From: Gemmatimonadaceae bacterium
GTDB lineage: Bacteria > Latescibacterota > UBA2968 > UBA8231
NCBI GenBank assembly: GCA_026706075.1
Contig: JAPOZM010000091.1
Span: forward strand, 58,551 to 122,550
DNA: 64,000 bases
Reading direction: 5' to 3'
Of this stretch, positions 49,419-58,903 are shown piece after piece. The position numbers and the translations under genes were made by a program. Each line of letters opens with the position of its first letter. The first letter of the stretch is position 1. The notes under the pieces were generated by a model, which worked only from the letters and a program-made list of their open reading frames with translations, had not been told where the DNA came from and made no database searches.

Positions 49419-52109
49419 ATGACACGCTCCCATCTCCACCCGACCGACTCCAGCGGATGGTCCCGCCGCCGTCCCCGCTGCCAGGGGCCGCCGCCGCGGC
49501 GGCCTTCGAACCGCCGGACTCGCCGCCCTCCGGGAGCGGCCGGTGTGATCGTCACCGCGGCGGTGGCCGCCGCCGCGCTCCTCGCCGCCGCTCCCGCGGC
49601 CGCCCAGGTTCGGATCCAGGAGGTCCTCTACGACGGCGCCGGCTCCGATGTCGTCGATGTCTTCACCGAGCTGTCCGGCCCGGCGGGCACGTCCCTGGAC
49701 GGCTGGTCCCTCGTCGGGGTCAACGGCGGCGACGGGGAACCGTATCGCACCATCGATCTCAGCGGCTCAGCAATCCCCGCCGACGGAATCCTGGTCGTGG
49801 CCACCAGCAAGGCCAACCCCGGGTTGGCCGTGATCCGGGATCTCACCGGCTCCGTGGACTGGCAGAACGGTCCGGACGCGGTGCAGCTGCGGGACCCGAA
49901 CGACCAGATCGTGGACGCCCTGCAGTTCGGCGACGCCGGTGCCTTCAACGCCGGCGAGGGCACCCCCGCGCCCACAACCCCGGCCGGCCACAGCCTCTCC
50001 CGGGACGCGGCCGGCACCGACACCGGCGACAACGCCGCCGACTTCTCCATTCTCCAGGTGCCCACCCCCGGAACCGCGGTGACGGAGGGTTTCCTCATCT
50101 CCCTGCCCGACACCACCGCCGGCGGGGGCGACACCCTGGCCGTACCCGTTCGCTTCACCGACTCCAGCGCGGGCGGCGTGCTGGCCGCCGAGGTGTTCGT
50201 GGCCTTCGACGGCGGCCTGCTCTCTCCGCTCGGGGTCAAGCCGGCGGGGCTCTTCGACGCCCGGGAGTGGCAGCTGGCCAGCAACACCCTGGAGGGGGAC
50301 GGCACCGACGCCGACACCCTGCGCATCGCCATGGCCACCGACACGAACCCCCTCTCGGGCGACGGCACCCTCGTGCGGGCGCGCTTCCTGATCGCCGACC
50401 TGCGCCGCCCCGCGGCCACGGGACTCACCATCGAGCACCTCTCCCTCAACGACGGCAGCCTGCCCGCCGGCGGCCGCGACGGCGCCGTGACCCTCGTGGG
50501 CTCCGACGCGCGCCTGGCCCACACCCCCGCCCGGGTGGTGATGCACGACTCCCTGAGCATCGCCGTCACCGATCCCGACCTGGACCGGGATCCGCAGAAG
50601 CCGGACACCCTGGCGATCTATCTCCGTCAGAGGACCTCCCGCAGTGCCGTCGGCACGCCGGATACGCTCACCGCCGTCGAGACCGGGATCTCGTCGGGGA
50701 CCTTCGCCAGCCGCCTGGCCGTCCTCCACCAGGGCGGGGCTCCAAGAGGGGAGACCGTCCCCGCCGATGCGGTTCGGACCTGGCCCGGCCGCCGGCTCCA
50801 GCTCTGCTTCGACGACTCCCTCGACGCGAGCGGCGCGACGACTCGGCGCTGCACGGTGCTGGCCGTGCCCGCCCACGACGCCCGGCTGGACGCCACCGTC
50901 GTCGCCGAGCCGGGCGACACCCTGTGGATGCGCCTGATCGACGCCGACGCCAACGAGCGGCCCAAAGCCGTCGACACGGCCTCCATCAAGCTCATCAACG
51001 GAGAGGACACGCGTACCGTGTCGCTCGAGGAGACCGGCCCGAGCGACAGCGTGTTCTTCGGCCACCTCGTGACCGGCGACCGTCTCTCGGTGGCCGGCGG
51101 CGACACGCTGCGTCCGACCTACCGGGACCTGCACAACACCGGCGGCACGGAGAGACTGGTCTCCGACACCACTCACGTCCTCGGCCTCTTCGGCGACGCC
51201 GACGCCAACGCCCGGCTGCAGGCCTACGACGCCTCCCGCATCCTCAACCATGTGCTGGGTCCCTTGCTGACGGAGCGCGACTCCCTCGCCGCCAACGTCG
51301 ACTCCCTCGCTCCCTTCGGCGCCATCACCCCCTACGACGCGGCCCTCGTGCTGCAACAGCGAGTCGGCCTGCTGGGGCGGTTTCCCGTCCAGGAGCCGGT
51401 GGCCGTCAACCATCCCCCGGCCGCCCCGGACCCCCCCGCCGAATCCAGCTCGGAAGCCGGGCGGCCCCTGGCGGCGGAACGCCGCCTGGAGCTGCGGGAC
51501 CGGGGCGACCACCTCGCCCTGTGGCTGGACGAGCGTTCCGGGATCGTCGCCGGTGACGTGCTGCTCCAGTGGCCGGCGGCGCTGGAGACGCGCTTCGAGC
51601 CAGCCCCGGACCTGCAGGGTTTCCTGCTCGCCTCGGCCCCGGCGGCGGGGGATTCCCACGGTCTGCGCGTCGTCCTGGCCGGCGCCAGGCCGGCGACCGG
51701 TCCCGGCGAGCTCTTCCGCATCCACGTGCCGGGCGGGGGGCTCTCCGGCGGGGCGGTTACGGGTGCCCGCTTCAACGACGGCCGCATCCCGGCGCGAGTA
51801 GCCGCACCAACTCCAGACCCGCCTGTGCCCGCCAGGTTCGCCCTGCACGCCAATCACCCGAACCCCTTCAACGCCGGCACGGTGATCCCCTTCGAGCTGG
51901 CCGAGGCGGGAGGGGTTCGGGTGACCGTGGTCAACCTGGTGGGCCAGGTGGTGCGCAGGCTGGTTCGGGAGACCCGGCCGGAGGGCGCCCACCGGGTCCG
52001 CTGGGACGGCCGGGACGAGGGGGGCCGGCGGGCGGCGACGGGGGTCTACCTGGTGCGGCTCAAGGCCGGGGACCGGGAACGCACGCGGCGGATGCTGCTG
52101 CTGCGTTAG
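49419..52109 (+). CDS. Large secreted protein with lamin-tail-like N-domain and NPFN-type C-terminal sorting module
   Basis: An 896-residue protein. AGGAGG is placed eight bases before the ATG at 49419. The N-terminus is long and Arg-rich before a signal core VIVTAAVAAAALLAAAPAAA. Residues ~50-180 (VRIQEVLYDGAGSDVVDVFT, ... AVQLRDPNDQIVDALQFGDAG) look like a lamin-tail domain. Beta-rich repeats follow (residues ~200-600); ADANARLQAYDASRILNHVL and AITPYDAALVLQQRVGLL near 590-640 look like a dockerin-like pair. The C-terminus has HANHPNPFNAGTVIPFELAE and ends GVYLVRLKAGDRERTRRMLL, a FlgD/T9SS type A module. It is expected to be exported to the cell surface. Confidence 0.75.
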   Translation: MTRSHLHPTDSSGWSRRRPRCQGPPPRRPSNRRTRRPPGAAGVIVTAAVAAAALLAAAPAAAQVRIQEVLYDGAGSDVVDVFTELSGPAGTSLDGWSLVGVNGGDGEPYRTIDLSGSAIPADGILVVATSKANPGLAVIRDLTGSVDWQNGPDAVQLRDPNDQIVDALQFGDAGAFNAGEGTPAPTTPAGHSLSRDAAGTDTGDNAADFSILQVPTPGTAVTEGFLISLPDTTAGGGDTLAVPVRFTDSSAGGVLAAEVFVAFDGGLLSPLGVKPAGLFDAREWQLASNTLEGDGTDADTLRIAMATDTNPLSGDGTLVRARFLIADLRRPAATGLTIEHLSLNDGSLPAGGRDGAVTLVGSDARLAHTPARVVMHDSLSIAVTDPDLDRDPQKPDTLAIYLRQRTSRSAVGTPDTLTAVETGISSGTFASRLAVLHQGGAPRGETVPADAVRTWPGRRLQLCFDDSLDASGATTRRCTVLAVPAHDARLDATVVAEPGDTLWMRLIDADANERPKAVDTASIKLINGEDTRTVSLEETGPSDSVFFGHLVTGDRLSVAGGDTLRPTYRDLHNTGGTERLVSDTTHVLGLFGDADANARLQAYDASRILNHVLGPLLTERDSLAANVDSLAPFGAITPYDAALVLQQRVGLLGRFPVQEPVAVNHPPAAPDPPAESSSEAGRPLAAERRLELRDRGDHLALWLDERSGIVAGDVLLQWPAALETRFEPAPDLQGFLLASAPAAGDSHGLRVVLAGARPATGPGELFRIHVPGGGLSGGAVTGARFNDGRIPARVAAPTPDPPVPARFALHANHPNPFNAGTVIPFELAEAGGVRVTVVNLVGQVVRRLVRETRPEGAHRVRWDGRDEGGRRAATGVYLVRLKAGDRERTRRMLLLR

Positions 52110-52112
52110 GGC

Positions 52113-52886
52113 CTACCCCTTGGGCACCACCAAAGCGCGGTCGCCGTACGGGATCGAGTCCATGCCGGTGTCGTAGATGCGCTCGAGGAAGTCCCGGTCC
52201 CAGGGCCGCTCGGCCGCGGGCAGGCGTTCGACCGCGCCGTCCTTGAGGAAGATGAAGTGGTCGCCGTAGAGGAAGGCGCTGTTGGGGTCGTGGAGGACGG
52301 CGAGGACGGTGAGGTCGGCGTCCACGAGCTCGCGGATCAGGCGCAGGAGGTGGGCCGAGTTGAGGAAGTCGAGGTGGGAGGTCGGCTCGTCGAGGAGGAT
52401 GAGGCGCGGCTGCTGCGCCAGGACCCGGGCGATGCGGACCATCTGCTGCTCGCCCCCCGACAGCTCGGTGTAGGGCCGCTCCCTCAGGTGCAGGATGCCG
52501 ACCCGCCGCAGGGCGTCGACGGCGATCTCCAGATCCTCCTTCTTGGGCGCGTAGCTCACGTAGCTGGCGCGCCCGGTGAGGACCACGTCCTCCACGGCGA
52601 AGGGGAAGACCGCCCGGTGGTGCTGGGGCAGGTAGCCAAGGACCTTGGCCCGCCCCCGGGTGGAGAAGGAGAGCAGCTCCTCGCCCATGATGCGCACCTG
52701 GCCGCGCTCGAACTCCAGCATTCCGCCGAGGATGCGCATGAGGGTCGACTTGCCGCTGCCGTTCTTGCCCAGCAGTACGGTGAACTGGCCCTGCGGGATC
52801 TCCAGGGAGATGTCGTCGAGGATCGGCCTCCCCTCGTAGGCGAAGGAGAGTCCGTCGACCTGGATCGCGGGCCCTAGTTCTCCCAT
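52113..52886 (-). CDS. FecE/BtuD-type ABC transporter ATPase
   Basis: A 257-residue ATPase: Walker A LLGKNGSGKST near residue 38, signature LSGGEQQMVRIARVLAQQ, Walker B LILLDEPTSHLDF, and an H-loop AVLHDPN. This is the FecE/BtuD/FhuC subfamily that drives uptake of siderophores, haem or cobalamin. It overlaps the permease gene by 13 bases. No periplasmic binding protein is encoded beside it. Confidence 0.85.
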   Translation of the reverse strand: MGELGPAIQVDGLSFAYEGRPILDDISLEIPQGQFTVLLGKNGSGKSTLMRILGGMLEFERGQVRIMGEELLSFSTRGRAKVLGYLPQHHRAVFPFAVEDVVLTGRASYVSYAPKKEDLEIAVDALRRVGILHLRERPYTELSGGEQQMVRIARVLAQQPRLILLDEPTSHLDFLNSAHLLRLIRELVDADLTVLAVLHDPNSAFLYGDHFIFLKDGAVERLPAAERPWDRDFLERIYDTGMDSIPYGDRALVVPKG

Positions 52887-53875
52887 CCGATCCGCGCCTT
52901 CTTGAGGAGGAAGATGAAGAACGGCCCGCCGAGAAGGGTGGTGAAGACCCCCACCGGGATCTCGAAGGCGGCCAGTGTCCGCGAGCAGGTGTCGACCAGC
53001 AGCAGGAAGGCCCCGCCGAAGGCGAAGGAGGCCGGCAGGGTGTGGCGGTTGTCCGGCCCCAGCAGCATGCGCACCATGTGCGGGACCGCCAGCCCGATCA
53101 TTCCGATGACGCCGGCCACGGCGATCGCCGCCGACGCGGCCAGGGTCGCCGGAATGAGCACCAGGACCCGCTCGCGCTCCGGGTTGAGACCCACGGCTCG
53201 AGCCTCTTCGTCGCCCTGGGCGAGCACGTTCATGCGCCAGCGGAACAGGAACAGCCAGACGACGCCGACGGTCACCCCGGGGGCCGCCGAGCGCAGCTTG
53301 GCCCAGCTCGAGTTGTGCAGGTTGCCCATGGTCCAGTGGACGATCGTCTGCAGCTTGTAGGGGTCGGTCAGGAACTGCACGATCGTCAGCAGGGCGGTGA
53401 AGATGCCGGTGACGATCACCCCCGATAGGATGAGGGAGACCACCGAGACGGTCTTGCGGGTGCGGGCGAGGAAGTAGGCGAGGCCGACGGCGAGGAGGGC
53501 GAAGGCGAAGGCCGTCGGCTGCACCGGCAGCAGCGGCAGGGTCAGGGCCAGGGCGGCGCCGAAGGCGGCCCCCGACGAGAGGCCGAGGATGTAGGGGGCC
53601 ACGAGGGGGTTGCGGAACAGCGCCTGCAGGGCGTTGCCGGCCGCCGCCAGGGACCCGCCCACGAGGAAGGTGAGGAGGATGCGCGGCATCCGCACCTCCC
53701 AGACGATGGTGCCCACCAGCGACTCCTCGCCGACGGCCTCTCCGAAGGCCAGGCCCCAGAGCCAGGCCAGGATCTTGCCCGCCTCGGCGCTCGCCGAAGG
53801 CCCCAGGAGCAGGGACCCGAAGAGGACGGGCAGGGGGAAGAGGTAGATGATGCGGCGGCGGAGGGTGACGTTCAC
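52874..53875 (-). CDS. FecCD/BtuC-type ABC transporter permease
   Basis: A 333-residue permease with about nine membrane helices. The family's segments PRILLTFLVGGSLAAAGNAL and FRNPLVAPYILGLSSGAAFG, and later MIGLAVPHMVRMLLGPDNRH, are the classic FecCD/BtuC motifs, the last next to the ATPase-coupling region. The start is a GTG at 53875. It should take up ferric siderophore, haem or vitamin B12 with a binding protein coded elsewhere. Confidence 0.85.
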   Translation of the reverse strand: MNVTLRRRIIYLFPLPVLFGSLLLGPSASAEAGKILAWLWGLAFGEAVGEESLVGTIVWEVRMPRILLTFLVGGSLAAAGNALQALFRNPLVAPYILGLSSGAAFGAALALTLPLLPVQPTAFAFALLAVGLAYFLARTRKTVSVVSLILSGVIVTGIFTALLTIVQFLTDPYKLQTIVHWTMGNLHNSSWAKLRSAAPGVTVGVVWLFLFRWRMNVLAQGDEEARAVGLNPERERVLVLIPATLAASAAIAVAGVIGMIGLAVPHMVRMLLGPDNRHTLPASFAFGGAFLLLVDTCSRTLAAFEIPVGVFTTLLGGPFFIFLLKKARIGWEN

Positions 53876-54009
53876 GGGCCGCCTTCCGGTGGGCTCATGC
53901 GGGTCCCGGGGCCGATGTCAGGAGGTTCTTTGCGGGCGGCGAAAAAATAGATGGGCTCGTTGGTCGCGGCGAGGCGGTGCGATGGGGACAGAGGCCCCGG
54001 CGGCGAGCC

Positions 54010-55512
54010 TCAGGCGATGCCGAGCTCTGCCAGGCGGTCCGGCTCGCCCAGGTAGTAGCCGGCCTCCGCCAGGGCCCTCTGCAGGGAGCGGATGTCCACC
54101 TCGCGCGGCGGAACACCGGCGGTGGCGGCCTCGGCGGCGGCCATGCCGGCCACGCCCCCGGTGACCTTGGCGATCCAGCGCCAGCGCAGGCTGGCCGTGC
54201 GCTCCCGGCCGATCGACCGGCCGGCGGCGAGCAGGCCCTCCACCCCCCGGGGCAGGAACTGCCGCAGGGGCATGTCGAAGTAGTGTCCCTCCTCGCGGTT
54301 CTTCAGATCGATGAGCCGCCGCTTGCTGCCCCCGCTCCTGGACTCCTCGTCGTACTTGTAGAGGGTGGTGAGCACGTGGACCACGTCGTCGAACCTGCGT
54401 TCGTCGACGATGTCCTTCTCCGTCAGGGTGTAGTCGGGGACGATGGTGCGGCTCCAGCGGTTGCCCATGTAGGGCGCCGTCTGGCTCACCCGGGCCTTGC
54501 TGAAGCCGGGCACGTGGCGGCTGTAGAAGTCGATCGTGTCGTAGGCGTGCTGGCGGGCGGCCGCCTCGATGGTGGAGCGGTCCAGGGCGTTGAGGACCGA
54601 CAGCTTGCCCGCCGGCCAGCGCACCTCGACGGTGGTCACGTCCTGGTCGTGTGTCCCGAAGGGGATCTTGTAGGCGTAGGCCCCGCCCGGCACCGGTGCC
54701 ACGTACCGGAAGGCACCCGACTCCCAGTCCGCCATGATGAAGGGCAGCAGCTCCCGGGGGTAGTTCTTCCAGACCATCTGCATCGCCTCGACCAGCACCT
54801 CCTCGACCCAGCGCTGCTCGTCGGCGGAGAGGGGCTTGTCCCGCTCGCGGGCCCGGAACGCCTCGTACTCCTCCCAGTCCACGCCCTCGACGCGGAAGAA
54901 CAGGCCCATGCCGGACTCGTCGCTGGCGTGGCGCTCATCGGTCTCGGCGCCGGCGGCGGCGGCCACGTCGGCCTCCCCCGTTGTATCGACCACGACCCGG
55001 GCGAGCACCGCCCGCCGGCCCTCGGGGGTCTCGACGAAGACGCCGCGAACGGTGTTGTCCACGACGATCGCCCCCGCCACCGTGGTGGACAGCAGCAGGG
55101 AGACTTCCCGCTCCCGCAGGCGCTGGAGGGCGAGCCGCTGGAACTCGTTGCGGTCGATCACCGGGATCGGGGCCATGCCGTTCCAGCGCCAGGGCACGTT
55201 GTCGCCGCCGCTGATGAAGTCGAAGGTGCGGATGCCGCCGCGGCGGTCCAGCTCGGCCAGGAAGTCGCCCACCTGGCCGCCCAGGCCGCGGTCGTGAAGC
55301 CGCGGGCTCTGCCAGAGGTCGTGGCGCGACCCCAGGCCCGGGCCGTAGTTGCCGCCCACGGTGGAGTACTCGTCGACCAGGGTCGTGCGCGCCCCGTGGG
55401 CGGCCGCCTCGAGGGCCGCGTAGAGGCCGGCGATCCCGGCTCCCGCCACCAGCACCTCGGTCTCGTGAAGGACCGGCACCTCCCGCGCCGGCTCTTGTAT
55501 CACTCGTGTCAC
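54010..55512 (-). CDS. FAD-dependent oxidoreductase (FAD_oxidored family)
   Basis: A 500-residue flavoprotein. The dinucleotide-binding motif VAGAGIAGLYAALEAAAHGA is near residue 22, and DTTGEADVAAAAGAET and the C-terminal LLAAGRSIGRERTASLRWRW are typical of the FAD_oxidored group that includes tricarballylate-dehydrogenase-like enzymes. AGGAGG is placed before the GTG at 55512. Cofactor is FAD; the substrate is unknown. It precedes the importer genes on the same strand with a gap of 134 bases. Confidence 0.8.
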   Translation of the reverse strand: MTRVIQEPAREVPVLHETEVLVAGAGIAGLYAALEAAAHGARTTLVDEYSTVGGNYGPGLGSRHDLWQSPRLHDRGLGGQVGDFLAELDRRGGIRTFDFISGGDNVPWRWNGMAPIPVIDRNEFQRLALQRLREREVSLLLSTTVAGAIVVDNTVRGVFVETPEGRRAVLARVVVDTTGEADVAAAAGAETDERHASDESGMGLFFRVEGVDWEEYEAFRARERDKPLSADEQRWVEEVLVEAMQMVWKNYPRELLPFIMADWESGAFRYVAPVPGGAYAYKIPFGTHDQDVTTVEVRWPAGKLSVLNALDRSTIEAAARQHAYDTIDFYSRHVPGFSKARVSQTAPYMGNRWSRTIVPDYTLTEKDIVDERRFDDVVHVLTTLYKYDEESRSGGSKRRLIDLKNREEGHYFDMPLRQFLPRGVEGLLAAGRSIGRERTASLRWRWIAKVTGGVAGMAAAEAATAGVPPREVDIRSLQRALAEAGYYLGEPDRLAELGIA

Positions 55513-55655
55513 TCCGTCCTCCTCCTGTGGCCGGCGGCGCACCTGCCGCGGGCGGCGGAAAACAAAGGCGATGGCCCGAACCGCGGCGAGACGGGCCGGA
55601 TGGTTGCCCGTATCCGGACTGCCGATAGATTGGCGTGCAGGAGGACCTGAGACGA

Positions 55656-57023
55656 ATGCCGATCCCGCCGGGCTGGCCCGACCCCCACCTGCATCTCTTT
55701 CTGACCGACGAGGAGGTCGACTCCCTCGTCGGGGTGACGCGGCTGATCAACCCGATGCGCCGGGAATCCCTGGAGCCGGTGCTGGGTCCCGACCGGCCCT
55801 GGGAGATGGGGCAGGTCGTGCCCCGCCGCGTCCTCCACGACCCGGCGGACGGGCTCTACAAGTGCTGGTACCTGGGGGCGACCAGCAACGAGCCCTCGCC
55901 CTGCCGCTACGGGACCGGATACGCCACCTCCCCCGACGGCATCGCCTGGGAGAAGCCCGCCCTCGACGTGATGCGCGACGGGGACGGATCGCCCACCAAT
56001 ATCGTCGACCTGCCCCGGGACTCGAACGCGCGCCTCCTCTTCCCCTGGCTTGACCCGCCGGGCGCGGCGCCCGGCGAGCGCTTCGTCGCCACCCTCTATC
56101 AGAGCGGAAGCCGGCGGCGGCGGGGCATCTACCGGGCCGCCTCCCCGGACGGGACCCACTGGACCGTAGGCGACGAACCGGTGATCCGCGCCGGCGACCG
56201 CTACTCCATCTCCCGAGATCCCGTGCGCGAGATGTGGATGCTGACAACCCGCAGGGCCACCGCCGCCGGGGTCCTGCGCCAGCGGGAGGTCTCCCTCTGG
56301 GAGAGCGAGGATCTTCGGGAATGGTCCTACCGGGGGTACCTGCTGAGGGCCGACGAGCACGACCGCCCCGGCACCGAGTTCTACAGCATGTTCCCCCTGC
56401 GCTACGGCGCCGGCCTGATCGGCTTCCTGGAGGTCTACCACCGGGCCGTGGAGCGCCTGGACACGCAGCTCTGCTGGAGCCGCGACGGCCGCCACTGGCA
56501 GCGCGTGGGACACCGCGACCCGGTGCTCCCGCGGGGCGGCGAGGGCAGCTGGGACTCCCACTGGGTGGTACCCACCAACAACGCCCCGGAGGCCGTGGGC
56601 GACCGCCTGCGCTTCTGGTACTCGGGCGGCGGCACCCACCACGGCTCCAAGGGCGGGCACCGCCGGGCCATGGGCCTGGCCTCGATCCGTCGGGACGGCT
56701 TCGTCTCCATCGAGGGCCGGATGGACCCCGGCTTCCTGCTCACCGCGGCCCTCGACGCCACCGTGCCGCGGCGCCTCACCGTGAACCTGAACGCGGGGAC
56801 CGGGGACGCGGGCGTCGAGGTCCTGCACCCCGACGGCGGGGCGATCGAGGGATACGGCGCCGAGGACGGTCGGCTCTCTGGGCAAGACGGGATCGCCCTG
56901 ACCCCGGGCTGGGCCGGTGGCGGCGTCCTTCCTCCCCAGCCGGGCGGGCGCGTGCACCTGAAGTTCACCCTCCGCAACGCGAGTCTCTACTCCTACCGCT
57001 GGGTGCCTGCGGGAGAGGACTGA
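55656..57023 (+). CDS. Glycoside-hydrolase-like five-bladed propeller protein
   Basis: A 455-residue protein without a signal peptide. Blade-like motifs recur: YGTGYATSPDGIAWEKP, YRAASPDGTHWTVGDE, QLCWSRDGRHWQRVGH and AMGLASIRRDGFVSIEGRM. This is the pattern of GH43/GH32-type or sialidase-like propellers. Aspartates and glutamates suitable for catalysis occur (WTVGDEPVIR, ADEHDRPGTEFYSM), but no family can be fixed. AGGAGG lies 11 bases before the ATG at 55656. It heads a plus-strand run of surface and carbohydrate-related genes. Confidence 0.6.
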   Translation: MPIPPGWPDPHLHLFLTDEEVDSLVGVTRLINPMRRESLEPVLGPDRPWEMGQVVPRRVLHDPADGLYKCWYLGATSNEPSPCRYGTGYATSPDGIAWEKPALDVMRDGDGSPTNIVDLPRDSNARLLFPWLDPPGAAPGERFVATLYQSGSRRRRGIYRAASPDGTHWTVGDEPVIRAGDRYSISRDPVREMWMLTTRRATAAGVLRQREVSLWESEDLREWSYRGYLLRADEHDRPGTEFYSMFPLRYGAGLIGFLEVYHRAVERLDTQLCWSRDGRHWQRVGHRDPVLPRGGEGSWDSHWVVPTNNAPEAVGDRLRFWYSGGGTHHGSKGGHRRAMGLASIRRDGFVSIEGRMDPGFLLTAALDATVPRRLTVNLNAGTGDAGVEVLHPDGGAIEGYGAEDGRLSGQDGIALTPGWAGGGVLPPQPGGRVHLKFTLRNASLYSYRWVPAGED

Positions 57024-57044
57024 CGCCATCCGGGGAGGACAACG

Positions 57045-58820
57045 ATGCAGCGGATTCCCTATCTCCTCGCCGCCGGCCTCGCCTCCGCCGTGACGGCCCA
57101 CGCCGCCGGGCTGACGGAAGTGCGCCTCACCCTGCTCGACGCCGAGGCCGCGGGGTACGCCACCTTCCAGTCCCACAACCAGAAGGTGGCCTCCAGCGCC
57201 CGGGGCATCTTCACCACCCACCTGCGCTCCCGCAACGAGGCGTTCACCGCCCAGCAGTGGCGCCTCTCCCGCAGCGTCGACGGCGGGGCCGCCTTCGAGA
57301 CCGTGTACGAGTCGGTGGACGCCACGAACCCCCCTGCCATCGAGACCGACGCCGCCGGCAACCTCTACCTCGTGCGCTCCAACTTCGTCGACGGCAGCGC
57401 CAGCCTCTACCGCTTCCCGGCCGGCGGCGGCTTCGACCAGCCCTCGGTGTCACGCATCCCGGGCGGCAGCGCCGGTAAGTATTCCATGAACCTCGACGAG
57501 GCGCGGGGCCGGCTCTACTACTTCACCTGGGGACGCTCCCTCTTCGTCCTCGGCCTCGACGGCGCCGTCCTGGAACGCCAGCAGCTGACGGTGGACGGCG
57601 CCAACGCGGGGCCTCAGTACCCGCTCTCCTTCCTCGACCCTTCCGGCGTGCTGCACGCCGCCTGGACCACGCTCCAGCACGGCGTCTACATGTACTGGGA
57701 CATCCACTACATGGCCTCCGACGACGGCGCCCGGAGCTGGAGGCGCATGGACGGCACGGCGCTGCAGGTCCCGGTTCCGGTCGATGACACCGGCCCCACG
57801 GACCGCATCACCCTCGACGACGAGTTCGAGATCCACTCCTGGCTGTCCAATCTGATCGTGAAGGACGGCAAGGCCCACTTCGTCTACGCGGCACAGGCCG
57901 AGTCCTGGCGGCAGCACTACGTGCGCTACGACCTGGCCACCGCGGCGCGCGACGTCGACCTCTACCCCACCTTCGAGGGGGAGGAGATCCGCCTCGCCAG
58001 CCTGGACGGGTTCTTCGCCAGCCGGGCCACCCTGCCGGAGGCCCCCCTCTACTACGTGTCGAGGGCCGGCGGACGCCTGGGCTGCCTGGCGAGCGACGAC
58101 AACGGCGGGACCTGGTACGACTACGCGGTCTCCGACGAGAGCTTCAATCCCTACTCCATCGGCGGGGCGAGGGAGCTGACCGCCGACGGCGCCATCGTCG
58201 GCACCTTCACCGACTACCGGACGGCGGAGGGCCGCGACCTCTCCCAGGTCCACTTCTTCCGCATCCAGGGGGGCCTGTCCCGGGCCCGCCTGGAGATCGG
58301 CAGTGAGCCCGACCGAGGCGAGTCCCTGCGCTTCCACGAGGTGCGGGGGAACCCGGCCACGGTGCGCTTCCGCACCCGCTCGGGGGACTGGGGGGAATGG
58401 CGGGCCTTCGAAGAGGTCATGCAGCCGGACCCCGGTGGGCCCCCGGCCCACTTCCAGCTGCGGAGCCACCTCGGCGTCGATTCCCAGGTCTTCCCGGTCG
58501 AGGCCGGCACCGCGGTGGGACAAGGTTCCGCCTCGCCCGAGGCCTTCGCCCTGGGCCAGAACTACCCCAATCCCTTCAACACCTGGACCACCATCGCCTT
58601 CAGCCTCCCGGAACGCGCCCCCTGCCGCCTGTCCATCCTGGACCTGCAGGGGCGCCGGGTGCGCGACCTGCTCGCCCGGGGAGATCTGCCTCCGGGACGG
58701 CACCGGGTCGCCTGGGACGGCACCGGCGACGCCGGCGGCGAGGCGGCATCCGGCGTCTACCTCTACCGGCTGCGCTCCGGATCCGAGACCCGCACCCGGC
58801 GGCTGGTGCTGGCGAAGTGA
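57045..58820 (+). CDS. Secreted BNR/sialidase-like propeller with NPFN-type C-terminal module
   Basis: A 591-residue protein with a signal peptide (MQRIPYLLAAGLASAVTAHA). The propeller part contains LSRSVDGGAAFETVYE, ASDDGARSWRRMDG and ASDDNGGTWYDYAV, which are Asp-box (S/TxDxGxxW) motifs of BNR/sialidase-like proteins. The C-terminus has GQNYPNPFNTWTTIAFSLPE and GVYLYRLRSGSETRTRRLVL, a T9SS/FlgD-like sorting module. It should be exported and anchored or released at the surface. GGGAGG precedes the ATG. It is likely co-transcribed with the gene before it. Confidence 0.75.
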   Translation: MQRIPYLLAAGLASAVTAHAAGLTEVRLTLLDAEAAGYATFQSHNQKVASSARGIFTTHLRSRNEAFTAQQWRLSRSVDGGAAFETVYESVDATNPPAIETDAAGNLYLVRSNFVDGSASLYRFPAGGGFDQPSVSRIPGGSAGKYSMNLDEARGRLYYFTWGRSLFVLGLDGAVLERQQLTVDGANAGPQYPLSFLDPSGVLHAAWTTLQHGVYMYWDIHYMASDDGARSWRRMDGTALQVPVPVDDTGPTDRITLDDEFEIHSWLSNLIVKDGKAHFVYAAQAESWRQHYVRYDLATAARDVDLYPTFEGEEIRLASLDGFFASRATLPEAPLYYVSRAGGRLGCLASDDNGGTWYDYAVSDESFNPYSIGGARELTADGAIVGTFTDYRTAEGRDLSQVHFFRIQGGLSRARLEIGSEPDRGESLRFHEVRGNPATVRFRTRSGDWGEWRAFEEVMQPDPGGPPAHFQLRSHLGVDSQVFPVEAGTAVGQGSASPEAFALGQNYPNPFNTWTTIAFSLPERAPCRLSILDLQGRRVRDLLARGDLPPGRHRVAWDGTGDAGGEAASGVYLYRLRSGSETRTRRLVLAK

Positions 58821-58856
58821 AGGCCGGCGCCGGGGGGCCTCGAGCCCATGGGCGCC

Positions 58857-58885
58857 TTGACAGATTCTCCCCTGCCGGGTAGGGT
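58857..58885 (+). promoter_or_regulatory. Sigma70-type promoter of the Omp85-like gene
   Basis: TTGACA (58857-58862), a 17-base spacer and TAGGGT (58880-58885) lie upstream of GGGAGG (58892-58897) and the ATG at 58904. This gives the outer-membrane gene its own promoter within the run. Confidence 0.6.
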
Positions 58886-58903
58886 CCCGCCGGGAGGTAT
58901 CCG

